This document shows positions 24,186-32,902 of a DNA stretch of 64,000 nt, piece by piece. How positions within the stretch are numbered: position 1 is the stretch's first letter; each line of letters opens with the position of its first letter. This DNA comes from JAWWPY01 sp033854735. GTDB lineage: Bacteria > Actinomycetota > Actinomycetes > Streptosporangiales > Streptosporangiaceae. The translations under genes were made by a program, and so were the position numbers. The notes beneath the pieces were generated by a model that saw only the letters and a list, made by a program, of their open reading frames with translations, did not search any database and was not told where the DNA came from. The DNA is taken from NCBI GenBank assembly GCA_033854735.1, contig JAWWPY010000540.1:1-64000 (forward strand), given 5' to 3'.

Positions 24186-24724
24186 GCCAAGCAGAGAACG
24201 GCCAGATGGAAGGCACCCTGGAGGACGCCGGCGGCCGCTGGCGGCTGCGGTTCACCCGGCCACTCGCCCACCCGCCGGAGAAGGTGTGGCGGGCCATCAC
24301 CGAGCCTGAGCACCTGGCCGCGTGGTTCCCGCAGCATGTCAGCGGCGAGTGGGTGGTCGGCGGCCCGCTGACCTTCCGCGACCCGCAGGACCGGGGCCCC
24401 GCCTTCGACGGTCAGGTGCTCGCCTATGCGCCGCCCTCGCTGGTGGAGTTCCGCTGGGGGACGGACGTGATCCGGCTGGAGATCGAGGAGCGCGACGGTG
24501 GCTGCACGCTCACTCTGCTCGACACGATCGATGAGATCGGCAAGGCCGCCCGGGACGGCGCCGGCTGGCACGAGTGCCTCGACCTGCTCGCCTGCCACCT
24601 GGATGGCGAGCGTCCGGCCTGGCCATCGGGCCAGCGCTGGGCGCAGGTGCATCCCGGATACGTCGAGGCCTTCGGGCCCGAGGGGGCAACCATTGGACCG
24701 CCGCCCGGCTCCGAACCCGCATAG
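24182..24724 (+). CDS. SRPBCC/AHSA1-domain protein
   Basis: A 180-residue START-like helix-grip protein of the AHSA1 type. The domain begins at WRLRFTRPLAHPPEKVWRAITEPEHLAAWFP and ends with GWHECLDLLACHL, followed by a short Pro/Gly-rich tail. Such proteins bind hydrophobic ligands in a central cavity and are very often encoded with an ArsR regulator, as here with a 4-nt overlap. The ATG 24182 start is fixed by that overlap. A GC-rich hairpin immediately follows the stop. The ligand is unknown. Confidence 0.92.
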   Translation: MSQAENGQMEGTLEDAGGRWRLRFTRPLAHPPEKVWRAITEPEHLAAWFPQHVSGEWVVGGPLTFRDPQDRGPAFDGQVLAYAPPSLVEFRWGTDVIRLEIEERDGGCTLTLLDTIDEIGKAARDGAGWHECLDLLACHLDGERPAWPSGQRWAQVHPGYVEAFGPEGATIGPPPGSEPA

Positions 24725-24742
24725 CGGCGGGAAGCCCGCCGC
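24724..24742 (+). terminator. Terminator hairpin of the ArsR-SRPBCC operon
   Basis: Perfect 8-bp arms GCGGCGGG and CCCGCCGC with an AAG loop begin on the last base of the stop codon. No T-run, as usual in high-GC actinomycetes. The neighbouring gene is convergent. Confidence 0.6.
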
Positions 24743-24794
24743 GTGCCCGCACCGCGGCCTGGTCGAGGCCGGATGGGCCCGTCCGCGTCATGAC

Positions 24795-26072
24795 CTATCT
24801 GAACTGGTGACGATCCGGGCGGCCGGAATGCCTCCCGGCCGGGTCCTTCCTGGCCGAACGGCGGCGAGCGTAGCCGATGGCGCCCACCCCGGCCACCAGC
24901 GCGATCGCGAAGCCGGCCAGCCGCAGCCCGTCGGGCAGGTAGCCACCGGGCGGCCCGGCGGGCCCGGTAATTCCCAGGTCGCTGGGATTTGCAGATACCG
25001 GGGCGGGCACCGTCGTGCCGCGCAGTTCGTGCAGGACGTCCAGATACTGACGGCCGTATTTCTGTGACGGCTCCACGTAGGAGTTCTCGCTGAACTCGTT
25101 CCAGCTGATCAGCCCGAGGACGTCGGGTGAGGACTGCACCGCTGTCGCGTATTCGCTGCGCAGGGTCTGCCCGTTGTCCCGGCTGACCATCTTGGTGCCG
25201 CCCACCATGCGGGCGTCGAAGCCCGGGGCGAAGGGTGCGATCCAGTACTGGCCGGCCCGGTGCGCGGCCGCGCTCATCTGGTCAAGCTTCGTGGCGTAGC
25301 CGGAATTGGTGGCGGGATTCACCGAGGACCAGTAGTACGCGTCACCATCGGTGACATCGGCGAGCCGCTGGTAACCCTGAAGGTTCTTCTCTGTGGAGAG
25401 CACCAGCATCCGGCCGCGGACGGGTCCGGTGACACCGGAGACGGCGGCGTGGGAGTACGCCCAGGTGCCGCTCCAGATGGTCAGCGGTTTGCCACCCAGG
25501 CGGAAGAATACGGGGTCCTTCGCGTACTTCTCCATGAATGTCATGAAGTCGGCGGCCACTTCGGAGACGGGCAGCGGCCGCCGCTGGAAGTCCAGCCCTT
25601 CGTAGATCATGGCCAGCTTGAAGTGCTCCTGGCTGGCCACTCCCATCAGCAGCCGCAGCCGCTGGTCATCGGTGGCGGTGTCCTTCCAGCTCACGATGAA
25701 GCCATCGATGCCGGCCGATTTGGCTTCCGCTATCTGCTGGCGCATGACGCTGGCATCGCTGCTGGAGTACTTGCCGACGAGGGGGTAGTCGGTTTTGGCG
25801 CGATTCCAGGAGTTGGTGTTGAACCAGATGTAGTAATAGGCCAGCAGGGGCACCGCCGCCGCCGTGCTCCCGCGCAGCGGGCCCGTGCTCGGCGTGCCCG
25901 TGCTCGGCGGCGCACTGCTGGGCGCTGCGCCGCCGCCGCTGGTAGCAGCAGCCTGGTCGTGGCGCGGTTGTGCGTGCACGGCGGGGGCGAGGAGCAGCAG
26001 GCTCGCTGCGGCTATCGTGCCGGCTACCCCGCACACGACGGCGGCACGCCTCAGCCTGGGTGCGCCGCTCAT
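24795..26072 (-). CDS. GH99-like endo-alpha-mannosidase/mannanase, membrane-anchored
   Basis: A 425-residue secreted protein. A signal peptide (about 1-35, ending AVHA) and a Ser/Pro/Thr/Gly-rich linker (about 40-72) precede the catalytic barrel, with PLLAYYYIWFNTNSW, AGIDGFIVSWK and the pair of Glu in SWNEFSENSYVEPS (two Glu three apart, as in the GH99 active site). Near the C-terminus a hydrophobic helix (LRLAGFAIALVAGVGAIGYA) and Arg-rich tail anchor it on the outside. GH99 enzymes cut inside mannose chains. It is the last gene of a five-gene operon, overlapping the previous one by ATGA, and would trim the glycan made by its neighbours. Confidence 0.8.
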   Translation of the reverse strand: MSGAPRLRRAAVVCGVAGTIAAASLLLLAPAVHAQPRHDQAAATSGGGAAPSSAPPSTGTPSTGPLRGSTAAAVPLLAYYYIWFNTNSWNRAKTDYPLVGKYSSSDASVMRQQIAEAKSAGIDGFIVSWKDTATDDQRLRLLMGVASQEHFKLAMIYEGLDFQRRPLPVSEVAADFMTFMEKYAKDPVFFRLGGKPLTIWSGTWAYSHAAVSGVTGPVRGRMLVLSTEKNLQGYQRLADVTDGDAYYWSSVNPATNSGYATKLDQMSAAAHRAGQYWIAPFAPGFDARMVGGTKMVSRDNGQTLRSEYATAVQSSPDVLGLISWNEFSENSYVEPSQKYGRQYLDVLHELRGTTVPAPVSANPSDLGITGPAGPPGGYLPDGLRLAGFAIALVAGVGAIGYARRRSARKDPAGRHSGRPDRHQFR

Positions 26073-27202
26073 GACTCGGGCAGTCTGCTGCTGCTGCGGC
26101 GGCGCAGCAGCGCGATTGTCCGCTGGCGCAGCGCAGTGGCCCGGCCAGGCGCCTCCGCGCTCCGGCGGAGCATGTCGAGCAGGCGCCCGCGGCGGGAGCG
26201 GGATACGAGGGGGAGGCCGAGCGCGGCCAGCAGGAGGATGCCGCCGACCGCCGCGAGGTCTCCGGCGCTCACGATTGTGACGTCCACCGACTTGGCCCGG
26301 GACAACCGGAAGCTTTCCGAGAACGCGATCGTGCCGCTGGCTGGGAGATTTACCTGGTACTGGCCCTGCGGCAGGTTCGAGAGGGTGGCCGTGTGCTGTG
26401 GTCCCAGCTCGACCCGCCGTACGGAGCGATCGGGCAGCGTCACCAGCGCGAAACCGCCGGCGCTGCTGCCGAACAGGGCGTCGTGGCCCACGATGGTCAG
26501 CGTGTGGAAGTACCCCACCACGGTCGGGGTCAGGTTCTCATCCGGCCGGAACCGCTCGACGTCGGCGTGCACGATGTTGGTGCCGGAGAGGATGACGCTT
26601 CGTACCGAGTAGCTGATGGGGCGGGTCGCCAGCGCGCTGTTCCGGTAGACGGTCTGGAGGCAGTCGAGCCAGCTTGTCCCCGTTGGCTGGAGGCTGACCG
26701 CCCGGCCCGTGCTGCTCTGCAGGCTCACCCGCGAGATGCGCCGCGGGTCAAGCGGGCTGCCGTTCTGGCTGGTGAACTTGGGTGTCACCGGGCACTGGAC
26801 CGCGAATCCTGCGGTCACGGTGTAGTTGGCGCGCATCGGCAGGCCGTCCACGAGCGGCCGGAACGCCTGGTTCGGGTCACGCTGGCCGGCCCAGCGGCTG
26901 AACTGGTACCGCCGGAGCGGCGTCGCGATGGTGGGGTCGACCAGCCGGAGGGTGTGCGAGCTGAAATCGTGCTGCTGCGTGTAGATCGCCACACCCGCGC
27001 CATTGGTCGTGAGCGGGGTGCCGTCGACGCTGAAGTGGACTCCAGGGAGCGCCGGCACGGTCTGGATGGTGATGGTGACCGGCCAGTAAGCCGCCGGCCG
27101 GGCTGGGTGCGCGGTGGCGGCCAGGGCGCCCTGGGCGAGGACCGGCCCGGCCAGGACGCCGGCCAGGATGGCGGCGGCGGCGCCGACGGTGCGCCGCCTC
27201 AC
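26069..27202 (-). CDS. Membrane-anchored surface protein of unknown function
   Basis: A 377-residue protein I cannot assign. It has a signal peptide (VRRRTVGAAAAILAGVLAGP ending near ALA), an extracellular beta-rich region with repeated Ig-like strands (VTITIQTVPALPGVHFSVDGTPL, HTLRLVDPTIATPLRRYQF), and a further beta region with GYFHTLTIVG. A hydrophobic helix near residues 310-330 (AAVGGILLLAALGLPLV) and an Arg-rich cytoplasmic tail follow. GTG 27202 overlaps the stop of the phosphoesterase-like gene (GTGA) and opens straight into the signal peptide. By operon position it probably assists glycan display or presentation to the GH99-like enzyme. Confidence 0.75.
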   Translation of the reverse strand: MRRRTVGAAAAILAGVLAGPVLAQGALAATAHPARPAAYWPVTITIQTVPALPGVHFSVDGTPLTTNGAGVAIYTQQHDFSSHTLRLVDPTIATPLRRYQFSRWAGQRDPNQAFRPLVDGLPMRANYTVTAGFAVQCPVTPKFTSQNGSPLDPRRISRVSLQSSTGRAVSLQPTGTSWLDCLQTVYRNSALATRPISYSVRSVILSGTNIVHADVERFRPDENLTPTVVGYFHTLTIVGHDALFGSSAGGFALVTLPDRSVRRVELGPQHTATLSNLPQGQYQVNLPASGTIAFSESFRLSRAKSVDVTIVSAGDLAAVGGILLLAALGLPLVSRSRRGRLLDMLRRSAEAPGRATALRQRTIALLRRRSSSRLPES

Positions 27203-28617
27203 GGGACGGTCACGTCCTTCCGCGTGGCGGGCGGCGCGGCCGTCGTGCCGCCACGCCGCCGGGCGATGACCGCTGGCAGGCAGGTGGCGAGCAGCACCAG
27301 GATGAGGCACAGGGCCGCCGCCCCGCCGTAGAGCCCGTAGACCATCGCCGTCCGTACGACCGGAGCGGCCTTGGGCGCCGCGCTGAGGGACGACGGCAAC
27401 GGCGGCAGGATCGCCGGCTTGCGTGGTCCGGCTGCGAAGTCGAAAGCGCCGGTCAGGCTGGCTGACGTCGCGTCCAGCGAGGTGAGCGGGGTGAGGTGCC
27501 AGTTCTGCTCGATGAACCTCAGTGCGCTCGGGTAGCTCAGGACGGTGTGATTGACCTGTCCCTTCCGGGCATAGGCGCTGATCAGCAAGGCCGGTACCCG
27601 CAACCCGAGCGTGGCGGATCCGATGCGTGGCGGGGTGACGTTGTCATACCAGCCCCCCGAACCGTCGTAGGACCACATCAGGGCCGAGGTGTCCCAGTAG
27701 CGGCTCACCATGAGCTGGGTCACCAGGTCGCGTACCAGTTGCTGGCCGGGCAGGACCGAACTGGCGGATCGCTCGTTGTCCGCCGAGCTTGCGATGTAGG
27801 CCACGGCGGGGAGCGTCCCGTCGGCAAGATCGCGGTAATACTGATCCATGCCGACGATGTGCGCGCTCAGCGCGGGGTCGTCGACGAATCTGGCGTAGTT
27901 GAGCAGCGGAACACGGATCGTCTGGGAATTTGGGCTGCTCCGCGACGCGGACTGATAGGTCGCGTGCCGGTTATAACCCTGAACGTAGAATTTCCAGCTG
28001 ATCCCGGACGCCTGCAGGCGGTCGAAGATCGTGAGCCCGTTCCCGTAGCCGCCCACCGGGATGCGCTGTGCGCCGCCGGGTGACGGCGCGGCGGAGACCC
28101 AGTAGGAGCGGTTGCTTCGGTTGCCAGCCAGGGTCGATGCGAAGAAGTGGTCGAACAGGACGTAGCTGTCGGCGACCTTCCAGTAGAACGGGAGTTCAGC
28201 ACGGTCGTAGTAGCCCATCGCCGACGCCCCGACGCGGCCCTGTGCCTGATAGGCGGAGACGAAGCCGTTCATCTTGCCGTTGTTGTACTGGTTCGTGATG
28301 GTCGTCTGGTCGGCGCGGAGCGACGGTGCCTGCGCGGTGTGCAAGGGGAACGGCTTCACGCAGCCGTCCTCGGGGTGGCCCGATATCTGCAGCTGGCAGG
28401 CAGCCGCCGAGATCCCGTCCGCTCCCGGGTAGGTGCCGAAGTAGTTGTCAAAGGTCCGGCCGCCCTGCATGAGGAAGACGAAGTGCTTGATGGGCGTCGC
28501 CGTGTCACTGCGGCCAGCGGCAGAAGCGGGAGCAGCGGCCGCGGCTGGGCCGGCCTGGGTCAGGATCGCCAGGACTGTGGCCGCGGCGGTGAGCGCCGCC
28601 GGAAAACGGCGCCTCAT
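27199..28617 (-). CDS. Phosphoesterase (phospholipase C-like) family protein, degenerate site
   Basis: A 472-residue exported protein. Signal peptide about 1-33; alkaline-phosphatase-like fold with KHFVFLMQGGRTFDNYFGTYPGADG (quoted in pieces: FLMQGG, RTFDNYFG) and MWSYDGSGGWYDNVTPP. Active family members read ENRSFD or ENHTFD at the first site and a D/E plus His in the second; here the metal-binding Glu-Asn is Gly-Gly, and acid and His positions are Gly/Ser/Asn. A C-terminal transmembrane helix (LYGGAAALCLILVLLATCL) precedes a short Arg-rich tail. It overlaps GT39 upstream and the surface protein downstream by 4 nt. It is likely an inactive binding or scaffold protein. Confidence 0.82.
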   Translation of the reverse strand: MRRRFPAALTAAATVLAILTQAGPAAAAAPASAAGRSDTATPIKHFVFLMQGGRTFDNYFGTYPGADGISAAACQLQISGHPEDGCVKPFPLHTAQAPSLRADQTTITNQYNNGKMNGFVSAYQAQGRVGASAMGYYDRAELPFYWKVADSYVLFDHFFASTLAGNRSNRSYWVSAAPSPGGAQRIPVGGYGNGLTIFDRLQASGISWKFYVQGYNRHATYQSASRSSPNSQTIRVPLLNYARFVDDPALSAHIVGMDQYYRDLADGTLPAVAYIASSADNERSASSVLPGQQLVRDLVTQLMVSRYWDTSALMWSYDGSGGWYDNVTPPRIGSATLGLRVPALLISAYARKGQVNHTVLSYPSALRFIEQNWHLTPLTSLDATSASLTGAFDFAAGPRKPAILPPLPSSLSAAPKAAPVVRTAMVYGLYGGAAALCLILVLLATCLPAVIARRRGGTTAAPPATRKDVTVP

Positions 28618-30368
28618 GGATGCACCTCGTAGATCACGACGACGGGTTCGACCACGGCGTGGCCGGAGGACGACCGGACCGTGGCGGTGGCGGTGAAGAC
28701 CGTCACGCCGTGGTACCTGCTGGCCAGCCGGTGGGCCTCGCGGGCGAAGAACGGCGTGCGCGCCGCCGTGTAGGAGTCCCAGACGATGTACTGGAAGTTG
28801 CCGGTCCGCACCGCCCGGTCAGGGTTCGGCACGGGCGTGTAGGAAGGGTTGCGGTTGCGCGGGTTCGAGCTGACCGACAGGGCCGAGACGGAATGCCTGC
28901 CGTAGAACTCGAGGACATTGGCCAGGGACGGCCCGATCGCTAGCAGTCGTCCGCCGGCCGGCACATTGCGCAGCACCCACTCGCCGGCCTGCTTGGCGCC
29001 GCTCAGCCCGCCGGTTCCGGCCAGGAAGGACCTGGTGGTGGATGGCTCCGCCCGGTTCCAGGCGGGCACGGCCAGGCTGACCACGCTGATGACGGCCAGA
29101 GCGGCCATTGCCGCACCGGGCACAGACGGCCTCAGGCCGGTGAGCCAGGCCGGGCGGGCCAGCCACGCCCGCCGGGTGAGCCACGCCGGGCGGGTGAACC
29201 ATGCCCGCCGGGTGAACCATGCCGGCCGGGTGAGCCGCCCGGGAAGCGCCAGGACCAGGGGACGCGACAGTGTCCGGCCGGCCAGCACCGCGAGCGGCGG
29301 TGCCACCGGCAGGAGGTACTGGAAGCCCTTGACCGGCCAGATCGTAAAGAAGAGCACCGGGACGATCAGCCAGGCCAGCAGCAGGCGTTCCCGCCAGGTC
29401 GCCTCGCGGCGCAGCCAGACCAGGCCGGCCAGGGCCGTCGCGAGCACCGCCCAGCCGATCCACGATGGCAGCACCGTGAAGTAGAACCAGGTGCCGTGAT
29501 TGGCTGGGCGGAACATCTGCCAGAGCAGGTAGCTCTGCCCTTTGTGCGACTGTCCCGACAAGCGCAGCGCGACGATCCATACGGCCGCCTCGGCCACGAC
29601 GACCAGCAGCGCCAGGAGGATATGCCGGCCCCGCATCCGCGCCGACGGTGTCAGGGCGAAGAACACGTACAGGCCGCCCAGCAGGATGACGCTGGTCTCC
29701 TTGGACAGGATCGCCAGGCCCATCACGGAGCCGGCCGCCAGCAGCCAGCGCAGCGCCACCGTCTCCAGGTAGCGCACGACGCAGTACAGGGCGCCGGTCG
29801 CCATCAGCGTCATGAGGCCGTCGAGCAGCACCTGCCGGCTCACGACCACGTGGTAGGGCATGACCGCCAGCAGCAGCCCGGCGATCAGGCCAGCCTTACG
29901 CCCGTAGAGCCGGCTGGCGAGCAGGTATGTCACCGCGACAGTGGCGACGCCGATCGCGGCGGGGAACGCCCGGGCGGTCCAGTCCGTCTCGTGGATCCGC
30001 AGCACCAGCGAGAGCAGGGTCTGGAACAGCAGCGGGTGGGCGCGGAAGACCGGGAACATGGGGCTGAGTGAGTGGTCCCCAGCGATCGACGCGGCTGTTC
30101 CCGTGTACACCGCCTCGTCGCCGTTGAAGCCGACCGCGGCCAGCTGCCAGAACCGCAGGAACGCCGCGACGGCCAGCACAGCGGCCAGCGGGATTCCGGA
30201 CACGATCGCGGCCATGGCGCGGCGGCCAGCCCCCGGCCCAGGCATGACCTGGGCCGGGACCGCGACCGGGACGCGAACCACCGGGATAGGAGCCGTGTCC
30301 ACGGCATCGACCGGTACGACTCGGCCGGCGATGTCCGCCAGGCCGAGGTCCGTGGGGCGTGCGTTCAC
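28614..30368 (-). CDS. GT39-like (PMT family) membrane glycosyltransferase
   Basis: A 584-residue GT-C glycosyltransferase. The first external loop carries the catalytic acidic motif GFNGDEAVYTG near residue 80; DWTARAFPAAIGVA, SRLYGRKAGL and MPYHVVVSRQVLLDGLM follow, typical of the PMT/ArnT-like fold. About 10-12 hydrophobic helices are visible. Residues about 380-409 are five six-residue repeats of the type PAWFTR, encoded by an 18-bp tandem repeat between helices. A periplasmic C-terminal domain of about 150 residues ends at VVIYEVHP. It would transfer sugar, probably mannose, from a polyprenyl-phosphate donor to protein or glycan. GTG 30368 overlaps the upstream stop. Confidence 0.87.
   Translation of the reverse strand: MNARPTDLGLADIAGRVVPVDAVDTAPIPVVRVPVAVPAQVMPGPGAGRRAMAAIVSGIPLAAVLAVAAFLRFWQLAAVGFNGDEAVYTGTAASIAGDHSLSPMFPVFRAHPLLFQTLLSLVLRIHETDWTARAFPAAIGVATVAVTYLLASRLYGRKAGLIAGLLLAVMPYHVVVSRQVLLDGLMTLMATGALYCVVRYLETVALRWLLAAGSVMGLAILSKETSVILLGGLYVFFALTPSARMRGRHILLALLVVVAEAAVWIVALRLSGQSHKGQSYLLWQMFRPANHGTWFYFTVLPSWIGWAVLATALAGLVWLRREATWRERLLLAWLIVPVLFFTIWPVKGFQYLLPVAPPLAVLAGRTLSRPLVLALPGRLTRPAWFTRRAWFTRPAWLTRRAWLARPAWLTGLRPSVPGAAMAALAVISVVSLAVPAWNRAEPSTTRSFLAGTGGLSGAKQAGEWVLRNVPAGGRLLAIGPSLANVLEFYGRHSVSALSVSSNPRNRNPSYTPVPNPDRAVRTGNFQYIVWDSYTAARTPFFAREAHRLASRYHGVTVFTATATVRSSSGHAVVEPVVVIYEVHP
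29140..29229. repeat. 18-bp tandem repeat, 5 copies, coding
   Basis: Five units of consensus GTGAGCCACGCCGGGCGG in frame within the GT39-like gene, giving alternating PAW(F/L)TR and RAW(F/L)TR on the minus strand. It lies in a loop between membrane helices. Confidence 0.88.
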
Positions 30369-32902
30369 CCAGCTCTCCAGTAGGCGAGCGGCTCCTCCCA
30401 GCGGGGCCAGGCGTCTCCTCGCCCCTCGCGGTTCTCGGCGACCGGTGCGAGGCTGCCGGCCTCGCGCTGGGCCGGGGCGCCGATGAGGTTCGGTATCTCG
30501 TCGGCCCAGCCGAAGTTGTCGGAGGCCAGGGTGCGGGTGCGGACATGACCCAGGAAACTGGACAGGATCTCCCGTTCGCGCTGGCGCAGTTGCTGGTAGT
30601 CCTGGCCCGCTACGGTGATCGCGGGCGCGAGGTAGCGGAAGGGCGGGAATCCGTAGGCGTCGTCGGTATTGGTCAGCATCTGCTCGACCGCGGCGTCATG
30701 GTCCAGGTCGCTGAGCAGCGGGGCGCCGCGCTCGATGACGAAGAGCTCCCGTACCCGCGTTGACGTGCTCATCCGGCACGGCACGAGCCGGTCCACGGTG
30801 AATTTCGGCGGTGGCACGAGTATCTGGGTGATGGCGTTGATCCCCATGATCGGCAGGTTGAACCTGCTCAGCGCGACGGCCAGGGAGCGGCCACCCTTGG
30901 AGTGGAGCCGGCTCTGGAACCGCAGCCGCCGCCACTCGCTGCGGGTGAGGTCTTTCGCCCGCACGGCGCGCACCGTGTGCGCGCTGATCGTCAGCGGCTT
31001 GGGGAAGCAGGAAGCGTTGCCCTCGGCGTCGATCACCGTCATGTCGTCGGAGAGGAACCGGCCGTCGTGCTCGCGCAGCAGCCGCAGTATTGTCCCGGTC
31101 TTGCCGGTGTCGGTCAGCGCGGACAGCATGACGCCGACGCCGTCGAGTTCGAGGCAGGCGGAATGCAGCAGCATCCGGCCCCGCGAGACCATGACGAAGC
31201 GCAGCAGCGCCTCGATGATGTTGGTGTAGACGACGTGCGGGGACCGGGCCAGCAGCGGGCCCACCTCGACCGTGATGCGGTCTCCCATGTGCGCGCTGAA
31301 GTTGGCGCCGATCCGGCCCAGATGCTCCTCGTACCTGATCACCGCCGGGTCGGCGTACTCCGTCATGGCGGCGCGCCTGCGCGGGCTCCGCCCGCCGACA
31401 TCGCCGACCCGGACGGCGATGTCCACGTCTGGGTCCGCGACCCACTGGGCGCGGAAGAACTCCAGCTCGGGGAGCATGATCTGGGACCCGATCGTCACCA
31501 CGCCGGCGATGTCGTAGCGGTAAGTGAGGTACCGGGACCTCCGCCGTCCAGCAGACGCGTCGTGCGTGCCCTGATCGTGCAGGTCGGCACCATCGGCACT
31601 GATGTCCACGAGGACGCGCACCGGGTCACGGCCCTTTTCCTGGGTCGCGCCGAAGATGGCCCGGTCGCTGATGACGAAGCGGACGAGGAAGAGCAGGACC
31701 AGCGTCACCCCGTTGGCCCACAGCACCCCCATGCCACCTAGGACCAGGACCTCCAGCACCGGCAGCCGGGCCAGGAGCAGCAGGTTGTTCATCACGAAGA
31801 AGCGGATGGCGCGACCGCCGCGGGTGCCGTTGCCGCGGCCCCGGTACACCAGGCTGTCCACCAGCACGAAGTTCCATGTGGTGGAGGCCTGCGTGGCCAG
31901 CGCCGCGCCGACCAGGTGGTTCCACCCGACGACCCGGTAGAAGAACCAGAGGGCAGCCGTGTTGACCACGACGCCGGTGGCGCCAACCAGCCCGAAGGCC
32001 AGCATCCGGGCGACCTGGCGGCTGCGCTCGGCCCGCGTGGGAGGCCGCTCGCGAAGCTGCCTGACCAGCCTGGCCCGGCGGAGCCGGCCCAGGTGCCGCA
32101 GGAAGCTCAGGCCTTCCGCCAGCGATGCCTTGGACTCACCGGCGTGCCGCGGCGCGAACCGGTAGGCGACCTCCGCGACCCTGACCAGCGGGTTGCGCAC
32201 CAGGATCTCGAGCAGGATCTTGAAGCCGACCGGGTTGAGCCGGTCGAGGTCGACGGCGGCGGACCGGAACGCGAACATCCCGCTGAGCGGGTCGCTCACC
32301 ATCGCCAGGCGGCGCGGGAACGCGCTCCTGGCCAGCCGGGTGGACCAGGACGAGACCAGCGCCCGCCCTTCGCCGAGGCCCTCGGCGGGCGCTCCAGCGC
32401 CGGCGTACCGGGTTCCGACCACGATGTCTACGTCGTGGCGCATCGCGGTGCTGGCCAGCACCGCGGCCGACTCGGGGGGATGCTGCAGGTCAGCGTCCAT
32501 GACGAGCACCCAGGCGCCTCGCGCGTGCCGCGCCCCGGCGACAACCGCACTGCCCAGGCCGCCCTTGCGGGCGCCGGGCTCCCGGTGCAGCAGCCTGACC
32601 GGCATTCCGCAGTTCGCGGCGGCGATGCGGAGGGCCTCGGTGGTGCCGTCGTCGCTGTCATCCACGACGACTATCTCGGCATCCAGTGCCGCGAGTACCG
32701 GGCCGAGTTGTTCGAGCAGCGGGCCGACGTTGAGTTCCTCGTTGCGGGTCGGGACGAGCACGGTCAGGGACGGCGAGGTCTCGCTGGTGTGGTTGAGGCT
32801 GACGAGGACGTCCCGGCCGGCGGCGGGGCCGTCCGGCTGCTCCGCATCCTGCGACGGCGTTGTCTTGGGAGTGGCATCGCTGAGCTGAGGATTAACGAGC
32901 AT
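30365..32902 (-). CDS. GT2 polyprenyl-phosphate glycosyltransferase - GtrA - HprK-like fusion
   Basis: An 845-residue three-part protein. Residues about 46-290: a DPM1-like GT2 domain with VLVPTRNEELN, VVVDDSDDGT, MDADLQHPPE and DPLSGMFAFR, expected to make polyprenyl-phosphate sugar. About 300-415: a four-helix GtrA-like flippase domain (MLAFGLVGATGVVVNTAALW). About 470-800: a cytoplasmic region containing LHSACLELDGVGVML, a P-loop DTGKTGT near 595 and FLSDDMTVID, the pattern of HprK-type P-loop kinases, although the first P-loop Gly is Ala. ATG 32902 follows GGAGGGG by 8 nt. It heads a five-gene operon. The third domain may be a kinase for lipid, sugar or protein, or a nucleotide sensor; unknown. 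Confidence 0.85.
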   Translation of the reverse strand: MLVNPQLSDATPKTTPSQDAEQPDGPAAGRDVLVSLNHTSETSPSLTVLVPTRNEELNVGPLLEQLGPVLAALDAEIVVVDDSDDGTTEALRIAAANCGMPVRLLHREPGARKGGLGSAVVAGARHARGAWVLVMDADLQHPPESAAVLASTAMRHDVDIVVGTRYAGAGAPAEGLGEGRALVSSWSTRLARSAFPRRLAMVSDPLSGMFAFRSAAVDLDRLNPVGFKILLEILVRNPLVRVAEVAYRFAPRHAGESKASLAEGLSFLRHLGRLRRARLVRQLRERPPTRAERSRQVARMLAFGLVGATGVVVNTAALWFFYRVVGWNHLVGAALATQASTTWNFVLVDSLVYRGRGNGTRGGRAIRFFVMNNLLLLARLPVLEVLVLGGMGVLWANGVTLVLLFLVRFVISDRAIFGATQEKGRDPVRVLVDISADGADLHDQGTHDASAGRRRSRYLTYRYDIAGVVTIGSQIMLPELEFFRAQWVADPDVDIAVRVGDVGGRSPRRRAAMTEYADPAVIRYEEHLGRIGANFSAHMGDRITVEVGPLLARSPHVVYTNIIEALLRFVMVSRGRMLLHSACLELDGVGVMLSALTDTGKTGTILRLLREHDGRFLSDDMTVIDAEGNASCFPKPLTISAHTVRAVRAKDLTRSEWRRLRFQSRLHSKGGRSLAVALSRFNLPIMGINAITQILVPPPKFTVDRLVPCRMSTSTRVRELFVIERGAPLLSDLDHDAAVEQMLTNTDDAYGFPPFRYLAPAITVAGQDYQQLRQREREILSSFLGHVRTRTLASDNFGWADEIPNLIGAPAQREAGSLAPVAENREGRGDAWPRWEEPLAYWRAG

